A stretch of DNA of 64,000 bases from Dyella_B sp035503745. Lineage in GTDB: Bacteria; Pseudomonadota; Gammaproteobacteria; Xanthomonadales; Rhodanobacteraceae. This document shows positions 17,173-26,015 of the stretch, piece after piece. The notes beneath the pieces were generated by a model that saw only the letters and a list, made by a program, of their open reading frames with translations, did no database searches and was not told where the DNA came from. Within the stretch, counting starts at the first letter, position 1, and every line of letters starts with the position of its first letter. The stretch lies in assembly GCF_035503745.1 (NCBI RefSeq), contig NZ_DATJTC010000031.1, positions 141,948-205,947 on the forward strand. The letters run 5' to 3'. The position numbers were made by a program, and so were the translations under genes.

Positions 17173-17856
17173 TCAGTCGCGCGCCGCGACTTCGTCGATG
17201 TGCTTGAGCAGGTCGGCCGGATCATCGTACACGCGGAATGCGCCCGCGCGCTGCAGTTCGTCCTGGCCGTAGCCGCCCGACAACAGACCGATGCCCAGCG
17301 CCCGCGCGCGCTGGGCGGCGAGCATGTCCCAGATGCTGTCGCCGACCACCAGCGCTTGATGGATGTCCACGTTCAGGCGTTCGGCCGCGGCAAGGAACAG
17401 ATCCGGATCGGGCTTGGCATGACGCACCATGTCGCGCGTCACCACCGGCACCTTGTCCGGATCGACCCCAAGGGCGGCGAGATTATGTGCGGCCGTTTGC
17501 ATGCGCCCGCTGGTGGCGATCGCCCATGGAATGTTTTCGGCGGTGAGAAAATCCAGCAACTTGCGCGCGCCCGGCAAGGGCCTGACCGAGCCCTGCGTGT
17601 GATGGCGGTTGAACGCCTCGGCGTGCCATTGCTGCAACCGCTGGATGCGTTCGGGCGTGATATCCAGACCCGTTTCGCGCAGCAGGATATTGGTGAACAG
17701 GCCGCCGCTCATGCCGATCTTGCGATGGATGCTCCACACCGGCAGCACCACGCCTTCGCGATCGAGCGATTCCTTCCACGCCAGCACGTGCTGGTAGACG
17801 CTGTCGATCAGCGTGCCGTCGAGGTCGAACAGAAAGGCCGTATGGGAGCGGGGCAT
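17173..17856 (-). CDS. HAD-superfamily hydrolase (phosphatase/phosphoglucomutase-like)
   Basis: 227 residues. Motif I is FLFDLDGTLIDS with nucleophile D11 and acid D13, motif II is AIATSGR, and the C-terminal acid motif is VVGDSIWDMLAA. The alpha-helical cap lies between motifs I and II, so this is a subclass I HAD enzyme of the phosphoglycolate phosphatase / beta-phosphoglucomutase type. The substrate is not determinable. It starts at the ATG at 17856, 132 bp downstream of glk on the same strand. Pairing with glucokinase would fit a sugar-phosphate substrate, but that is only context. Confidence 0.85.
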   Translation of the reverse strand: MPRSHTAFLFDLDGTLIDSVYQHVLAWKESLDREGVVLPVWSIHRKIGMSGGLFTNILLRETGLDITPERIQRLQQWHAEAFNRHHTQGSVRPLPGARKLLDFLTAENIPWAIATSGRMQTAAHNLAALGVDPDKVPVVTRDMVRHAKPDPDLFLAAAERLNVDIHQALVVGDSIWDMLAAQRARALGIGLLSGGYGQDELQRAGAFRVYDDPADLLKHIDEVAARD

Positions 17857-17988
17857 GGGCGGAAATCTCGATCGATGTGCAGGATGCTGCCGTGAGTATC
17901 GGCGATCAGCCATGGCGCGGATGTGTCCCTGGACATCGAACCGGCAGCAGGCGCACGGTGGCCGATCGCCGGCGCCTCCTGTGCCACC

Positions 17989-18999
17989 TCAGCGCGCCAG
18001 CGTTCGGCCCGATTCCAGCACAGCCAGCGCGGCCGCGCCTAGCAGGCCCGGTTCCGGATGGGTGATGGCGATGGTCGGCACGTGTTCCATGGTGTCGCGG
18101 AAGCGGCCCTTGGCTTCGAAGCGTTCGCGGAAGCCGCCGCTCTGCAGCCACGGCATCAGGATCTTCAGCACGCCGCCGGTGAGGTAGACACCGTCCCAGC
18201 CGCCCAGGCTCAGCACCAGGTCGCCGGCCACGCTGCCAAAGATGCCGGCCAGCGTTTCCACCGTGCGCACGCACAGCGCATCGCTGCCGTCGGTGGCGCG
18301 CGCGGTAATGTCTTCGGGCGTGTATTCCTGCGCCTGCTGGCCGTTGATGTCGGCCAGGGCAAGGTACAGATTCACCAGGCCGTTGCCGCAGATCATGCGT
18401 TCGTTGGAGACACGGCCAAAGCGCGCGTTGAGCCGGTGCAGGATCTCTACATCTTCGGCCGTATGCGCGGCGAAACCGGCGTGGCCGCCTTCGGTTTCCA
18501 GCACAATCCAATGGCCAAAGCGCAGCAGCAGGCCGGCCACGCCCAGGCCCGTGCCCGGCCCCATCACCACGAAGCTCTGCGACGATTTTCCATCGTGCTC
18601 GGGCGCCAGCACGCGACCGACCGGCTGCAACTGGTCTTTTTGCAGCAGCGGAATGGACATGCCCTGCGCGGCGAAATCGTTCACCAGCCGCACGCGTTCG
18701 AAGCCGATTTCGGCCTCCAGCCCATGCGCGGAGACCGCCCACGGGTTGTTGGTGATCTGCACCGTCTCGCCATTGGCGATGCGGCCTGCCGCGGCGATGA
18801 TCGCGTGCGAGGCCGTGTGCCCGGTGTCGGCAAAATACTGGCCGATGGTGTCGGCCAGCGTGTCGAAATCCTTCACGCGATAGCGCCTGACGCTATCGAG
18901 CAGCAACGGCGCGGCGGCACGGGTATCGGCGAGCGCGAAACGGACGTTCGTGCCGCCCAGGTCGGCAAGCAGGGTGGGGGTGGTGGCGGAGCGATCCAT
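17989..18999 (-). CDS. glk: Glucokinase
   Basis: 336 residues. ATP-dependent phosphorylation of glucose in the cytosol. The N-terminal phosphate motif is LLADLGGTNVRFALADT, the central hexokinase-type glycine motif is VMGPGTGLGVAGLL, and the substrate region holds ETEGGHAGFA and LSLGGWDGVYLTGGVL. The length fits the proteobacterial Glk family rather than ROK kinases, whose cysteine-rich zinc motif is absent. The HAD phosphatase gene follows downstream. The 140 bp between this gene and the peptidase gene contains nothing recognisable. Confidence 0.95.
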   Translation of the reverse strand: MDRSATTPTLLADLGGTNVRFALADTRAAAPLLLDSVRRYRVKDFDTLADTIGQYFADTGHTASHAIIAAAGRIANGETVQITNNPWAVSAHGLEAEIGFERVRLVNDFAAQGMSIPLLQKDQLQPVGRVLAPEHDGKSSQSFVVMGPGTGLGVAGLLLRFGHWIVLETEGGHAGFAAHTAEDVEILHRLNARFGRVSNERMICGNGLVNLYLALADINGQQAQEYTPEDITARATDGSDALCVRTVETLAGIFGSVAGDLVLSLGGWDGVYLTGGVLKILMPWLQSGGFRERFEAKGRFRDTMEHVPTIAITHPEPGLLGAAALAVLESGRTLAR

Positions 19000-19139
19000 G
19001 GGGTATCCAGACGACTAGCCCGACAAGACTGCCCTGTGTCGTTGCATTCGTCTAGTTCGGCTGTAGGTGCGGGCCGACAAAACAGGTCGGTGTTATTGCA
19101 TGCCGGCCCGTTTCGTCGCGAATGGAAGGCCAAAAGCCG

Positions 19140-20666
19140 CTATGAACCTTTCAGCGCCGCCAGTGCGCTGAGCAGCGCCTGGCCGTTGGGGCTGCCCAGC
19201 CCCGTGCACGCATCCCAGCCCGGCCCGGCCTGATAGCTGCCGTTGTTGCCCTGCGTAATGTCGCGGAAGGCCGACTCGCCGATCTGGTACAGCGCCGCAT
19301 GCACATCGCCCAGCGGCGCACCCAGTTGCTGGTTCAAGCGCGCGATCAGCGCCGCCCACAGCGGCGCCACCGCACTGGTGCCGCCGATCACCTGCGACTG
19401 CCCGTCGGCCAGCACCTGGTAGCCGGTGGCCGGATCGGCATTGCCGGACACGTCGGGCACGCCGCGCCCGCCGCTGCCACTGGGCGATGCGGGCACGTTG
19501 GCGTTCTGCTGCCAGCTGGGCAGGTCAAATTCGATGCTTACGCCGCCACCGGTCGCGCCCTCGTTGCTGGCGGTCTCGTTCCACACCACCTCGCTCTGGA
19601 TGGCGCTGCCGCTGGCATCGAGCGTGGTGCCGCCGCAGGCCAGCGAGTAGGGGCTGGAGGCGGGAAAATCCACGTGCGGCTGGCCATCGCTTTCGCCGTC
19701 GCTGGAGCCGTTGTCGCCTGCCGCGACCGTTACCGTGACGCCCAGTGCGGCGGCATCCTGCAGCGCCGTTTCCATGGCGTCGCGCGAAGCGCTGCTCCAG
19801 CTGTCCTCGGGGCCGCCCCAGCTGATGGAAATCACCGAGGGTTTGTTGGTGGTGTCGTGCGCGGCCTGCGAAATCGCGTCGTAGAAGCCCTGGTCGGTAT
19901 TGGTGGCGAAATACACCGCGATGGTCGCGCCCGGCGCCAGCGCGCCGGCCATTTCGATGTCCAGCATTACTTCGATGTCGGCGTCGCCGCTGCCCGGCTG
20001 GTTCTGGCCGCCATCGACCGATACCGCGACCACCTTCGGCGCCGTGATGCCCAGGCCGCTGAAATACGTGCCCAGGTCGCTGCTGCTGTAGCCGCCGCCC
20101 AGCTCGATGATGCCGATGGTCTGGCCGCTGCCGTCGGTGTTTGCGGGGAAGTTGTACAACTGGCCGATCTGGGGCGGCGTGAAGCTGGTGCTGGGTGTGG
20201 TCATCGGCTTGCGAAAATGCGGACGCGCCACCGGCCGCCGGTCAAGGCCCAGCACCGCGATCGCCTCCGGCGGCAGGGTGGGCGCGTGGCCGCAGCCGAT
20301 GAACTGGCCGCGCCCTGCCAACTGATAGCGGCCAAGCTTGACCCCGAAGGCCTGTTCCAGCGCCGCCGGCGTGCCGCGCAGGCGCAACACGCGGCGGTGG
20401 GGGTCATGGCCGGTTTCGGTCAATCCATGCTTGTGCGCAAAGCCGCGCACGTTGCCCACGTCGGCCGGATCGGCACCGAAATGCTCGCCGAACTCGCCGC
20501 GTTCCCAGCGCGGCCGTTGCGGCCATGCGGCGGGCGTCGGTTCGGCGCCCTGGCGGCGGCGTAATACAACGGTCACTTCGATCGGTTCGGTGCCTTCGTG
20601 CGGCCCGAGGTAGGTCATGCCTTCGGGCGAAGTCCAGTGTGAGGTACGCGTGGCGCGCTGGTTCAT
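19140..20666 (-). CDS. S53-family serine-carboxyl peptidase (kumamolisin-like)
   Basis: 508 residues. Acid-active endopeptidase of the sedolisin group. An N-terminal pro-kumamolisin domain (about 1-165, ending GLDRRPVARPHFRKP) is followed by the catalytic domain. Its E-x3-D pair is DIEVMLDIEM, the oxyanion aspartate is in VAAGDNGSSDG, and the catalytic serine is in GGTSAVAPLW. The C-terminal calcium site region reads DITQGNNGSYQAGPGWD. No Sec signal peptide is visible, as in kumamolisin itself, so the export route is unclear. The ATG at 20666 has AAGGAG upstream. It is divergent from hemB across 181 bp, which contains an imperfect GCTCAGC/GCTGAGC repeat near 20761-20785. Confidence 0.92.
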   Translation of the reverse strand: MNQRATRTSHWTSPEGMTYLGPHEGTEPIEVTVVLRRRQGAEPTPAAWPQRPRWERGEFGEHFGADPADVGNVRGFAHKHGLTETGHDPHRRVLRLRGTPAALEQAFGVKLGRYQLAGRGQFIGCGHAPTLPPEAIAVLGLDRRPVARPHFRKPMTTPSTSFTPPQIGQLYNFPANTDGSGQTIGIIELGGGYSSSDLGTYFSGLGITAPKVVAVSVDGGQNQPGSGDADIEVMLDIEMAGALAPGATIAVYFATNTDQGFYDAISQAAHDTTNKPSVISISWGGPEDSWSSASRDAMETALQDAAALGVTVTVAAGDNGSSDGESDGQPHVDFPASSPYSLACGGTTLDASGSAIQSEVVWNETASNEGATGGGVSIEFDLPSWQQNANVPASPSGSGGRGVPDVSGNADPATGYQVLADGQSQVIGGTSAVAPLWAALIARLNQQLGAPLGDVHAALYQIGESAFRDITQGNNGSYQAGPGWDACTGLGSPNGQALLSALAALKGS

Positions 20667-20847
20667 GACGCAACTCCTTGGGGAAGGGGACGTGCACCGC
20701 ACGAAGATCGCACATTCCATGTGTGAGTCTTGCGTAGGCGCGGACACGCGTTAATTTTCAGCTCAGCGCGTCTCAGCAGCTGAGCGGCGCGCGGACCGGA
20801 CGCGTGAGGGCGGTCACGGCGCTAAACTAGGCGGATATCCGCACGAG

Positions 20848-21849
20848 ATGCCCGGCATGAACTTTCCCGCCATCCGCATGCGCCGCATGCGCCGCGACGC
20901 TTTTTCCCGCGCGCTGATGCGCGAACACACCCTGTTGCCGAGCGATCTGGTCATGGTGGCGTTCGTGATCGAGGGCGAAGGCAAGCGCGAGCCGGTGCCG
21001 TCGATGCCCGGCGTGGATCGCGTATCGATCGATGGCCTGCTGCAACTGGCCGGCGAGTGCGTGCGCCTGGGAATTCCCGCGCTGGCGCTGTTCCCGTCGC
21101 CGGGCGCCGCCGTGAAAAGCGAGGATGCCGCCGAAGCGTGGAACCGGCAGGGCCTGATGCAGCGCGCCACGCGCGCGTTGAAAGCGAAATACCCCGAGCT
21201 CGGGCTGATCGGCGACGTCGCGCTCGACCCGTACACCACCCACGGCCAGGATGGCTTGATCGACGAGCACGGCTACGTGATGAACGATCCGACCGTGCAG
21301 GCGCTGATCAAGATGTCGCTGGCGCAGGCGGAGGCGGGCATGGATTTCATCGCGCCCTCGGACATGATGGACGGCCGTATCGGCGCCATCCGCCAGGCGC
21401 TGGAGCAGGCCGGCCACATTCACACGCGCATTCTTGCGTATTCGGCCAAATACGCCTCCGCCTTCTACGGCCCGTTCCGCGACGCGGTGGGCTCGGCGGC
21501 GAACCTGGGCAAGGGCAGCAAGCACACCTACCAGATGGATGTGGGCAACAGCGATGAAGCGCTGCGCGAAGTGGAGCTGGACATCGCCGAAGGCGCCGAC
21601 GCGGTGATGGTGAAACCGGGCTTGCCTTACCTGGATGTGCTGCGCCGCGTGAAGGATGCCTTCGGCGCACCCACCTTCGTCTATCAGGTCAGCGGCGAAT
21701 ACGCCATGCTCAAGGCGGCGGTGCAGAACGGCTGGCTGGACGAGCGCGCGGCGGTGCTGGAATCCCTGACTGCGTTCAAGCGCGCGGGCGCCGACGCCAT
21801 CCTCACCTATTTCGCCATCGACGCCGCGCGCTGGCTGCGCGGCGAATGA
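20848..21849 (+). CDS. hemB: Delta-aminolevulinic acid dehydratase (porphobilinogen synthase)
   Basis: 333 residues. Condenses two 5-aminolevulinate molecules to porphobilinogen in heme synthesis. The Schiff-base lysines are in ILAYSAKYASAFYG and AVMVKPGLPYLD. The metal loop reads DVALDPYTTHGQDG, with aspartates where zinc-type enzymes have a cysteine cluster, so this is the magnesium-dependent type known from Pseudomonas. The start at 20848 gives MPGMNFPAIRMRRMRR, a normal HemB N-terminus. The gene stands alone, followed 77 bp later by the FAD monooxygenase gene. Confidence 0.97.
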   Translation: MPGMNFPAIRMRRMRRDAFSRALMREHTLLPSDLVMVAFVIEGEGKREPVPSMPGVDRVSIDGLLQLAGECVRLGIPALALFPSPGAAVKSEDAAEAWNRQGLMQRATRALKAKYPELGLIGDVALDPYTTHGQDGLIDEHGYVMNDPTVQALIKMSLAQAEAGMDFIAPSDMMDGRIGAIRQALEQAGHIHTRILAYSAKYASAFYGPFRDAVGSAANLGKGSKHTYQMDVGNSDEALREVELDIAEGADAVMVKPGLPYLDVLRRVKDAFGAPTFVYQVSGEYAMLKAAVQNGWLDERAAVLESLTAFKRAGADAILTYFAIDAARWLRGE

Positions 21850-21926
21850 CACCCTGACGTCCGACACATCCGGCGCGCGCATGCGCTGGACTATCGTGCG
21901 AGCCAGTCAGCCAGGACGCGCTTGCC

Positions 21927-23054
21927 ATGACAGCCACTGCCCGTGCACCGGTCCTGATCGTTGGCGCAGGCCCTACCGGACTTGCCGCGGCACTTTTTCT
22001 TGCGCATCGCGGCGTGGCGGTGCGCATCATCGACACGCAGCGCGAGCCCAGTACCACGTCCAAGGCGCTGATGGTCAATCCGCGCACGCTGGAAATTCTG
22101 CACGACAGCGGCGTGGCCGCGCGCATCATGACCGAAGGCATGCGCGTGGCAGGCATCCGCATGCATCGTGGGGACAGGCTCGTCGCCACCATCGATGCAC
22201 TGGAACTGCTGCCCGGCCAGCCGCTGATCGCGCTGTCGCAAGCGCGCACCGAAGCGTTGCTGACCGAGGCGTTGCAGCAACGCGGCGTGATGGTGGAGCG
22301 CGAGACGTCGCTGCAAGCGTTGCAGCAGGATACCGATCGCGTCGTGATGACCTTGCACCACGCCGACGGACGCGAGGAAACCGCCACCGCCGCGCTCGTC
22401 CTGGGCGCCGACGGCGCGCGCAGCACGGTACGCCAGCAACTGGGGCTTGCGTTCGAAGGTACCACGCTGCCGGAAAACTGGCAGTTATGGGATGTCGCGT
22501 TGCGTACCGCGCTCGATCCACACTGCGCGCACATGGTCTTGCTGGCGCGAGGTTTCATCTTCATGCTGGCGTTGGAAAGCGGCGTCTGGCGCGTGGTCAG
22601 CAACGCCGACGATCCGCTGGCGCAGCTGCCCGGCGGCGGCGAGGTGGGCCGTGTGGCGTGGCAATCGACGTTCCGCATCGGCCACCGATTGGCCAGTCGC
22701 GCGTGTGTCGGGCGCGTGGCCCTGGGTGGCGATGCCGCGCACATCCACTCGCCGCTGGGCGCGCGGGGCATGAATCTGGGCATCGAGGACGCGTGGGTGT
22801 TCGCCCAGTGCGCGGCCGATGCGCTGGACGGCAGCTTGCAGCGCATGCGCGAGTACGCGTTGTTGCGCGAGCCGGTGCATCATCAGGTAGTGAAAAAGAT
22901 CGCAGCGATAACACGTCTGTTTCGCGGCCAGCCGGCCGCGCTGGCGAGTATCCGCAATATCGTGGCGCCACAGCTGGTGCAGTTGCCGGCAGTGCAGCGG
23001 CTGATGGCGACGACCATTTCGGGCATGGATCATCCGCTGCGCGTGCATCCCTAA
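21927..23054 (+). CDS. FAD-dependent monooxygenase (PheA/TfdB/UbiH-like)
   Basis: 375 residues. Flavoprotein hydroxylase family. The dinucleotide motif VLIVGAGPTGLAAALFLA is near 9-26. The second FAD/NADPH motif is LVLGADGARSTVRQQ, and the third is VALGGDAAHIHSPLGARGMN. The PheA-type C-terminal thioredoxin-like domain is absent, so it is the short form of about 375 residues. It likely uses NAD(P)H and O2 to hydroxylate an aromatic or similar substrate, which is unknown. It converges with the tautomerase gene, overlapping by four bases. That gene and the LysR regulator nearby hint at a small catabolic island. Confidence 0.85.
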   Translation: MTATARAPVLIVGAGPTGLAAALFLAHRGVAVRIIDTQREPSTTSKALMVNPRTLEILHDSGVAARIMTEGMRVAGIRMHRGDRLVATIDALELLPGQPLIALSQARTEALLTEALQQRGVMVERETSLQALQQDTDRVVMTLHHADGREETATAALVLGADGARSTVRQQLGLAFEGTTLPENWQLWDVALRTALDPHCAHMVLLARGFIFMLALESGVWRVVSNADDPLAQLPGGGEVGRVAWQSTFRIGHRLASRACVGRVALGGDAAHIHSPLGARGMNLGIEDAWVFAQCAADALDGSLQRMREYALLREPVHHQVVKKIAAITRLFRGQPAALASIRNIVAPQLVQLPAVQRLMATTISGMDHPLRVHP

Positions 23055-23431
23055 ACGTATTGCGCGATGCCGTTGCCGAATGACCAGTTTTCCTTTGCCG
23101 TTTCCAGCAGGTTGATCAGCACGTCTTCTTTGCGCACGCCGGGATCGGCCGCCAGTTTCTCGGCAACCGCACGATAAAAAGCCTGTTTCTGTTCGACCGT
23201 GCGCGTGTTGTTGCAGGCGATCTGTATCATGATCAGATCGTCGCTGCGCGCAATGCCGAGATAGCCGGCGTCATAGTCGAACTCCTCCGCGTCGTGCTGG
23301 CTGACCACGATGAAGCGGTCGTTCTCCGGCACGCCGAAGGATTCGCGCATGGCCTGGTAGATGCCGTTGCGCAGCGCGGCGAGGTAGGCCGGGGATTTGC
23401 CCCGGCGCAGGGCGATACGGACCAGAGGCAT
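23051..23431 (-). CDS. Tautomerase-family protein
   Basis: 126 residues beginning MPLVRIALRRGKSPAYL. Pro2 becomes the N-terminal catalytic proline of the tautomerase/MIF superfamily after Met removal, which also fixes the start at 23431. It contains VPENDRFIVVSQH, a pattern common to the long (about 125-130 residue) tautomerases, and LIMIQIACNNTRTVEQK. These enzymes catalyse keto-enol isomerisation or dehalogenation in aromatic catabolism; the specific reaction is unknown. Its start lies 17 bp downstream of the DUF4865 stop codon, in one leftward unit. Confidence 0.88.
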   Translation of the reverse strand: MPLVRIALRRGKSPAYLAALRNGIYQAMRESFGVPENDRFIVVSQHDAEEFDYDAGYLGIARSDDLIMIQIACNNTRTVEQKQAFYRAVAEKLAADPGVRKEDVLINLLETAKENWSFGNGIAQYV

Positions 23432-23448
23432 GGTGCGGCTCCTGTGCT

Positions 23449-24015
23449 TTAGTGATGATTCGAAGGCTGCGATACATGGCCGACCCGGTAGACGTCCACG
23501 TCCTCGCCGGCGGGCCATTCGACGGCCTCGCGCCACAGGCGAAAACGCAACACGCTCCAGTGCATCGGGTCGTAGGCGCTGATGGCGGCGAGCGCGCCGC
23601 GGTCGAGATCGGCGCGAAGGCGCGCGTGTTCCGCTTCGCGCAGCTCGCCAAGCGGCATGCGTGCGGCCATCGGTGCGCGTTCGCGGGTGGCATGCGTGGC
23701 GCCGGACACATCCGCAGCCATGTGCGCTTGCCACACCGGCCACATTTGCACGTCTGGACGTCCAAACGATGCGACCACGCCGGCAAATCCCGTGCCGCCG
23801 AGAAAGGCGTTCATGCCATCCGTGCCGTGCCAGAGATAGAACGGTGCATAGAGATTTTGCCCGCCATCGGCCACGTCTCGTTCGGCGAACAGGTAAGCCT
23901 TGAAGGCGAGCTGCGCGAGGCGATCGGTCAAATGGCCGCGCTCGGCGATGCGCCGGCGGATGAGCCCCATGTCGTAGTCGGCCGGCAGGGTGATGCGGTA
24001 TTGCATCGTGATCAT
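23449..24015 (-). CDS. DUF4865 family protein
   Basis: 188 residues, MITMQYRITLPADYDMGLIRRRI, a typical DUF4865 start. It contains KAYLFAERDVADGGQNLYAPFYLWH and WPVWQAHMAADVSG. No signal or membrane segment; function unknown. DUF4865 genes commonly sit between a LysR regulator and a tautomerase, as here. The ATG at 24015 was kept because GGAAG lies at good spacing upstream; ATG 24006 is the alternative. It is divergent from the LysR gene, whose protein probably controls it. Confidence 0.82.
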   Translation of the reverse strand: MITMQYRITLPADYDMGLIRRRIAERGHLTDRLAQLAFKAYLFAERDVADGGQNLYAPFYLWHGTDGMNAFLGGTGFAGVVASFGRPDVQMWPVWQAHMAADVSGATHATRERAPMAARMPLGELREAEHARLRADLDRGALAAISAYDPMHWSVLRFRLWREAVEWPAGEDVDVYRVGHVSQPSNHH

Positions 24016-24072
24016 GGCGGTTTCGCTTCCGATGACTTGACGGGGCTACCTTAGCGGCTCAGCATGGTTCTG

Positions 24073-24109
24073 AAAATTGGTAATTTTTGGACTAATAATC
24101 CCGAAAATC
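24073..24109. promoter_or_regulatory. AT-rich operator region between LysR and DUF4865 genes
   Basis: AAAATT-GGT-AATTTT (24073-24087) is a perfect 6-bp inverted repeat. Overlapping it, ATTTTTGG and CCCGAAAAT (24083-24108) form an imperfect repeat 9 bases apart. This AT-rich island in GC-rich DNA sits where a LysR autoregulatory site is expected. Binding is inferred. Confidence 0.4.
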
Positions 24110-24120
24110 AGGATGGTTCC

Positions 24121-24990
24121 ATGCAACGGATCACCTTCGATCTGGACGTCATGCGCAGCTTCGTGATGGGTGTGGAGCTTGGCAGCTTCGCCAAGGCGGC
24201 CGGCCGGCTGGCGCGTTCGACCTCGGCCGTCAGCGCACAGCTGAAGAAACTGGAGGAGCAGGCCGGCACCGCGCTGTTGCGCAAGGTCGGGCGCGGCATG
24301 GCGCTGACCGAGGCCGGCGAAACCATGCTTGGCTATGCGCGGCGCCTGCTCGAACTGAACGACGAAGCAGTCAGCGCCATGCGTGGCGCGCAACTGGAAG
24401 GACGCGTGCGGCTGGGCCTGCAGGAGGATTTTGGCGAGAGCGTGTTGCCCCAGGTGCTGGGACGCTTCAAGCGCGCGCATCCGAAGTTGCGGGTGGAGGT
24501 GCACATCGCGCGCAACGCCGCCCTGCTCGATGGCATCAACGGCGGCCGGCTCGACCTTGCCCTTGCCTGGGAAACCGGCCTGCACGCGGCGCACGTGCAG
24601 CATGTGCAGACCTTGCCCATGTGCTGGATCGCCAGCCGCGACGGACAGCCGCTGCGCGAAGCGGGCGAGCCGTTGCCGCTGGTCGTGCTGGAGGCACCGT
24701 GCCTGCTGCGTTCGGCCGCCATCGATGCGCTGGACCGCGCCGGCATGCCCTGGCGCATCGCGTTCACCAGCGCGAGCCTGGCGGGCACGTGGGCGGCGGT
24801 GAAGGCCGGGCTCGGCATCAGCGTGCGCACGCCGTTCGGTTTGCCGGCGGATGTGTGCGTGTGGGATGCGCGGGAGGCAAAGCTGCCGGCGTTGCCCAAA
24901 TTAGGGCTTGCGCTTTATCGCGGCGAGGCTGAAGCGGAACCGGCGGTGCGGCAGCTGGCGCAGTTGGTGTTGCAAAGCTTGCGCGGATGA
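24121..24990 (+). CDS. LysR-family transcriptional regulator
   Basis: 289 residues from MQRITFDLDVMRSFVMG. The winged helix-turn-helix covers about 6-65 (FAKAAGRLARSTSAVSAQLKKLE), followed by the linker and a LysR substrate-binding domain (GRVRLGLQEDFGESVLPQVL onward). Divergent from the DUF4865-tautomerase pair, which it probably regulates. The ATG at 24121 has AGGA upstream and matches the usual LysR N-terminus; an ATG 57 bases earlier falls within the operator-like region. The inducer is unknown. Confidence 0.92.
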   Translation: MQRITFDLDVMRSFVMGVELGSFAKAAGRLARSTSAVSAQLKKLEEQAGTALLRKVGRGMALTEAGETMLGYARRLLELNDEAVSAMRGAQLEGRVRLGLQEDFGESVLPQVLGRFKRAHPKLRVEVHIARNAALLDGINGGRLDLALAWETGLHAAHVQHVQTLPMCWIASRDGQPLREAGEPLPLVVLEAPCLLRSAAIDALDRAGMPWRIAFTSASLAGTWAAVKAGLGISVRTPFGLPADVCVWDAREAKLPALPKLGLALYRGEAEAEPAVRQLAQLVLQSLRG

Positions 24991-25053
24991 AGGCTGCGTT
25001 ATCTGAGTGACGCACCGTGCGTCGCCGATGCGGAGGCGTCGAGCGGGGCCGCC

Positions 25054-25079
25054 GTCGTTCCGGCCTGCGCCGGAACGAC
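25054..25079. repeat. REP-like intergenic palindrome
   Basis: GTCGTTCCGGC-CTGC-GCCGGAACGAC is a perfect 11-bp stem between the LysR gene and the convergent glutaminyl cyclase gene. This sequence type is widely dispersed in Xanthomonadales and related genomes. No T run follows. It may act as a weak bidirectional terminator or be a mobile REP unit. Confidence 0.6.
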
Positions 25080-25115
25080 CATGCGGGGCGATGCGCCTCG
25101 GCAAGAGGCCGGCGC

Positions 25116-25904
25116 TTACTTCCCGTCCGCCTGCGGCGGCGTCAGCTCGATCTGGTAAATCGACGGCCAGCGCTTGCCGGTGACGAACAGCCGATCATGC
25201 TTGGCATCGTAGGCGATGCCGTTGAGCACGTCGTTGCTGGGATCGGGCAGGGTCGATGGGTCGGGGCCCAGGCCGGTGAGATTGATCACGCCGATCACCT
25301 TGCCGGTCGCCGGATCAATCTGCACGATCGCATGCGTAAGCCAGACGTTGGCGTAGATCTTGCCCTTCACCCATTCCAGTTCGTTGAGATTGGCCACCGG
25401 CTTGCCGTCGGCGGTGACATCGATCTTGCCGGTTTGCTTGAGCGTCGCCGGATCGAGCACACGCAGCGTCGGCGTGCCGTCGCTCATGTAGATGCGCTTG
25501 CTGTCCGCCGTCAGCGCCCAGCCTTCGCCGGGATAGTCGAAGCTGCCGATCCGCTTGAATGTGCGCAGGTCGTAGATGAAGCCGTGATGCGACTGCCAGG
25601 TCAGTTCGATCAGCCGGTTTTTCCAGGCGACGATGCCTTCGCCATAGTCCGGCGGCGGCAGGTCGGCCTGTTGCAGCACTTTGCCGGTGTTGATGTCGAC
25701 CTTGCGTATGCTCGAATGGCCGATTTCGCCGGTAGCTTCGTAAAAGCTGCCATCGAGGTAGAAGAAGCCTTCGGTGTAGGCGCCCGTGTCGTGCGGGTAA
25801 GTGTGCACGACCTTGTAGCCGTAGACGGGGATGCTGTCCTGTGCGCTGGCGATGCCGGCGCAGCAGAGCAGGAGCAGGGAGAGGAACACGGTGATGGGTT
25901 TCAT
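25116..25904 (-). CDS. Glutaminyl-peptide cyclotransferase (bacterial/plant type)
   Basis: 262 residues with a Sec signal peptide (MKPITVFLSLLLLCCAGIASA, cleavage before QD). The mature part is a beta-propeller of the Glu_cyclase_2 family: YTEGFFYLDGSFYEATGEIG, SSIRKVDINTGKVLQ, LIELTWQSHHGFIYD, LNELEWVKGKIYANVW, and VLNGIAYDAKHDRLFVTGKRWP. These enzymes form N-terminal pyroglutamate on exported proteins in the periplasm. The start at 25904 gives the signal peptide; longer in-frame extensions do not add signal features. It stands alone, divergent from the antiporter gene. Confidence 0.9.
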   Translation of the reverse strand: MKPITVFLSLLLLCCAGIASAQDSIPVYGYKVVHTYPHDTGAYTEGFFYLDGSFYEATGEIGHSSIRKVDINTGKVLQQADLPPPDYGEGIVAWKNRLIELTWQSHHGFIYDLRTFKRIGSFDYPGEGWALTADSKRIYMSDGTPTLRVLDPATLKQTGKIDVTADGKPVANLNELEWVKGKIYANVWLTHAIVQIDPATGKVIGVINLTGLGPDPSTLPDPSNDVLNGIAYDAKHDRLFVTGKRWPSIYQIELTPPQADGK

Positions 25905-26015
25905 GGCGCCGGATGATCCCATGCCGGGCACCGCTTCGTCAGCCGCACTTTTTTGCGTTTGGGCCGGCAGGCGCGTGAAAATCGCCGCGTAGGACCCCTT
26001 GGACAGGTAGCGCGC

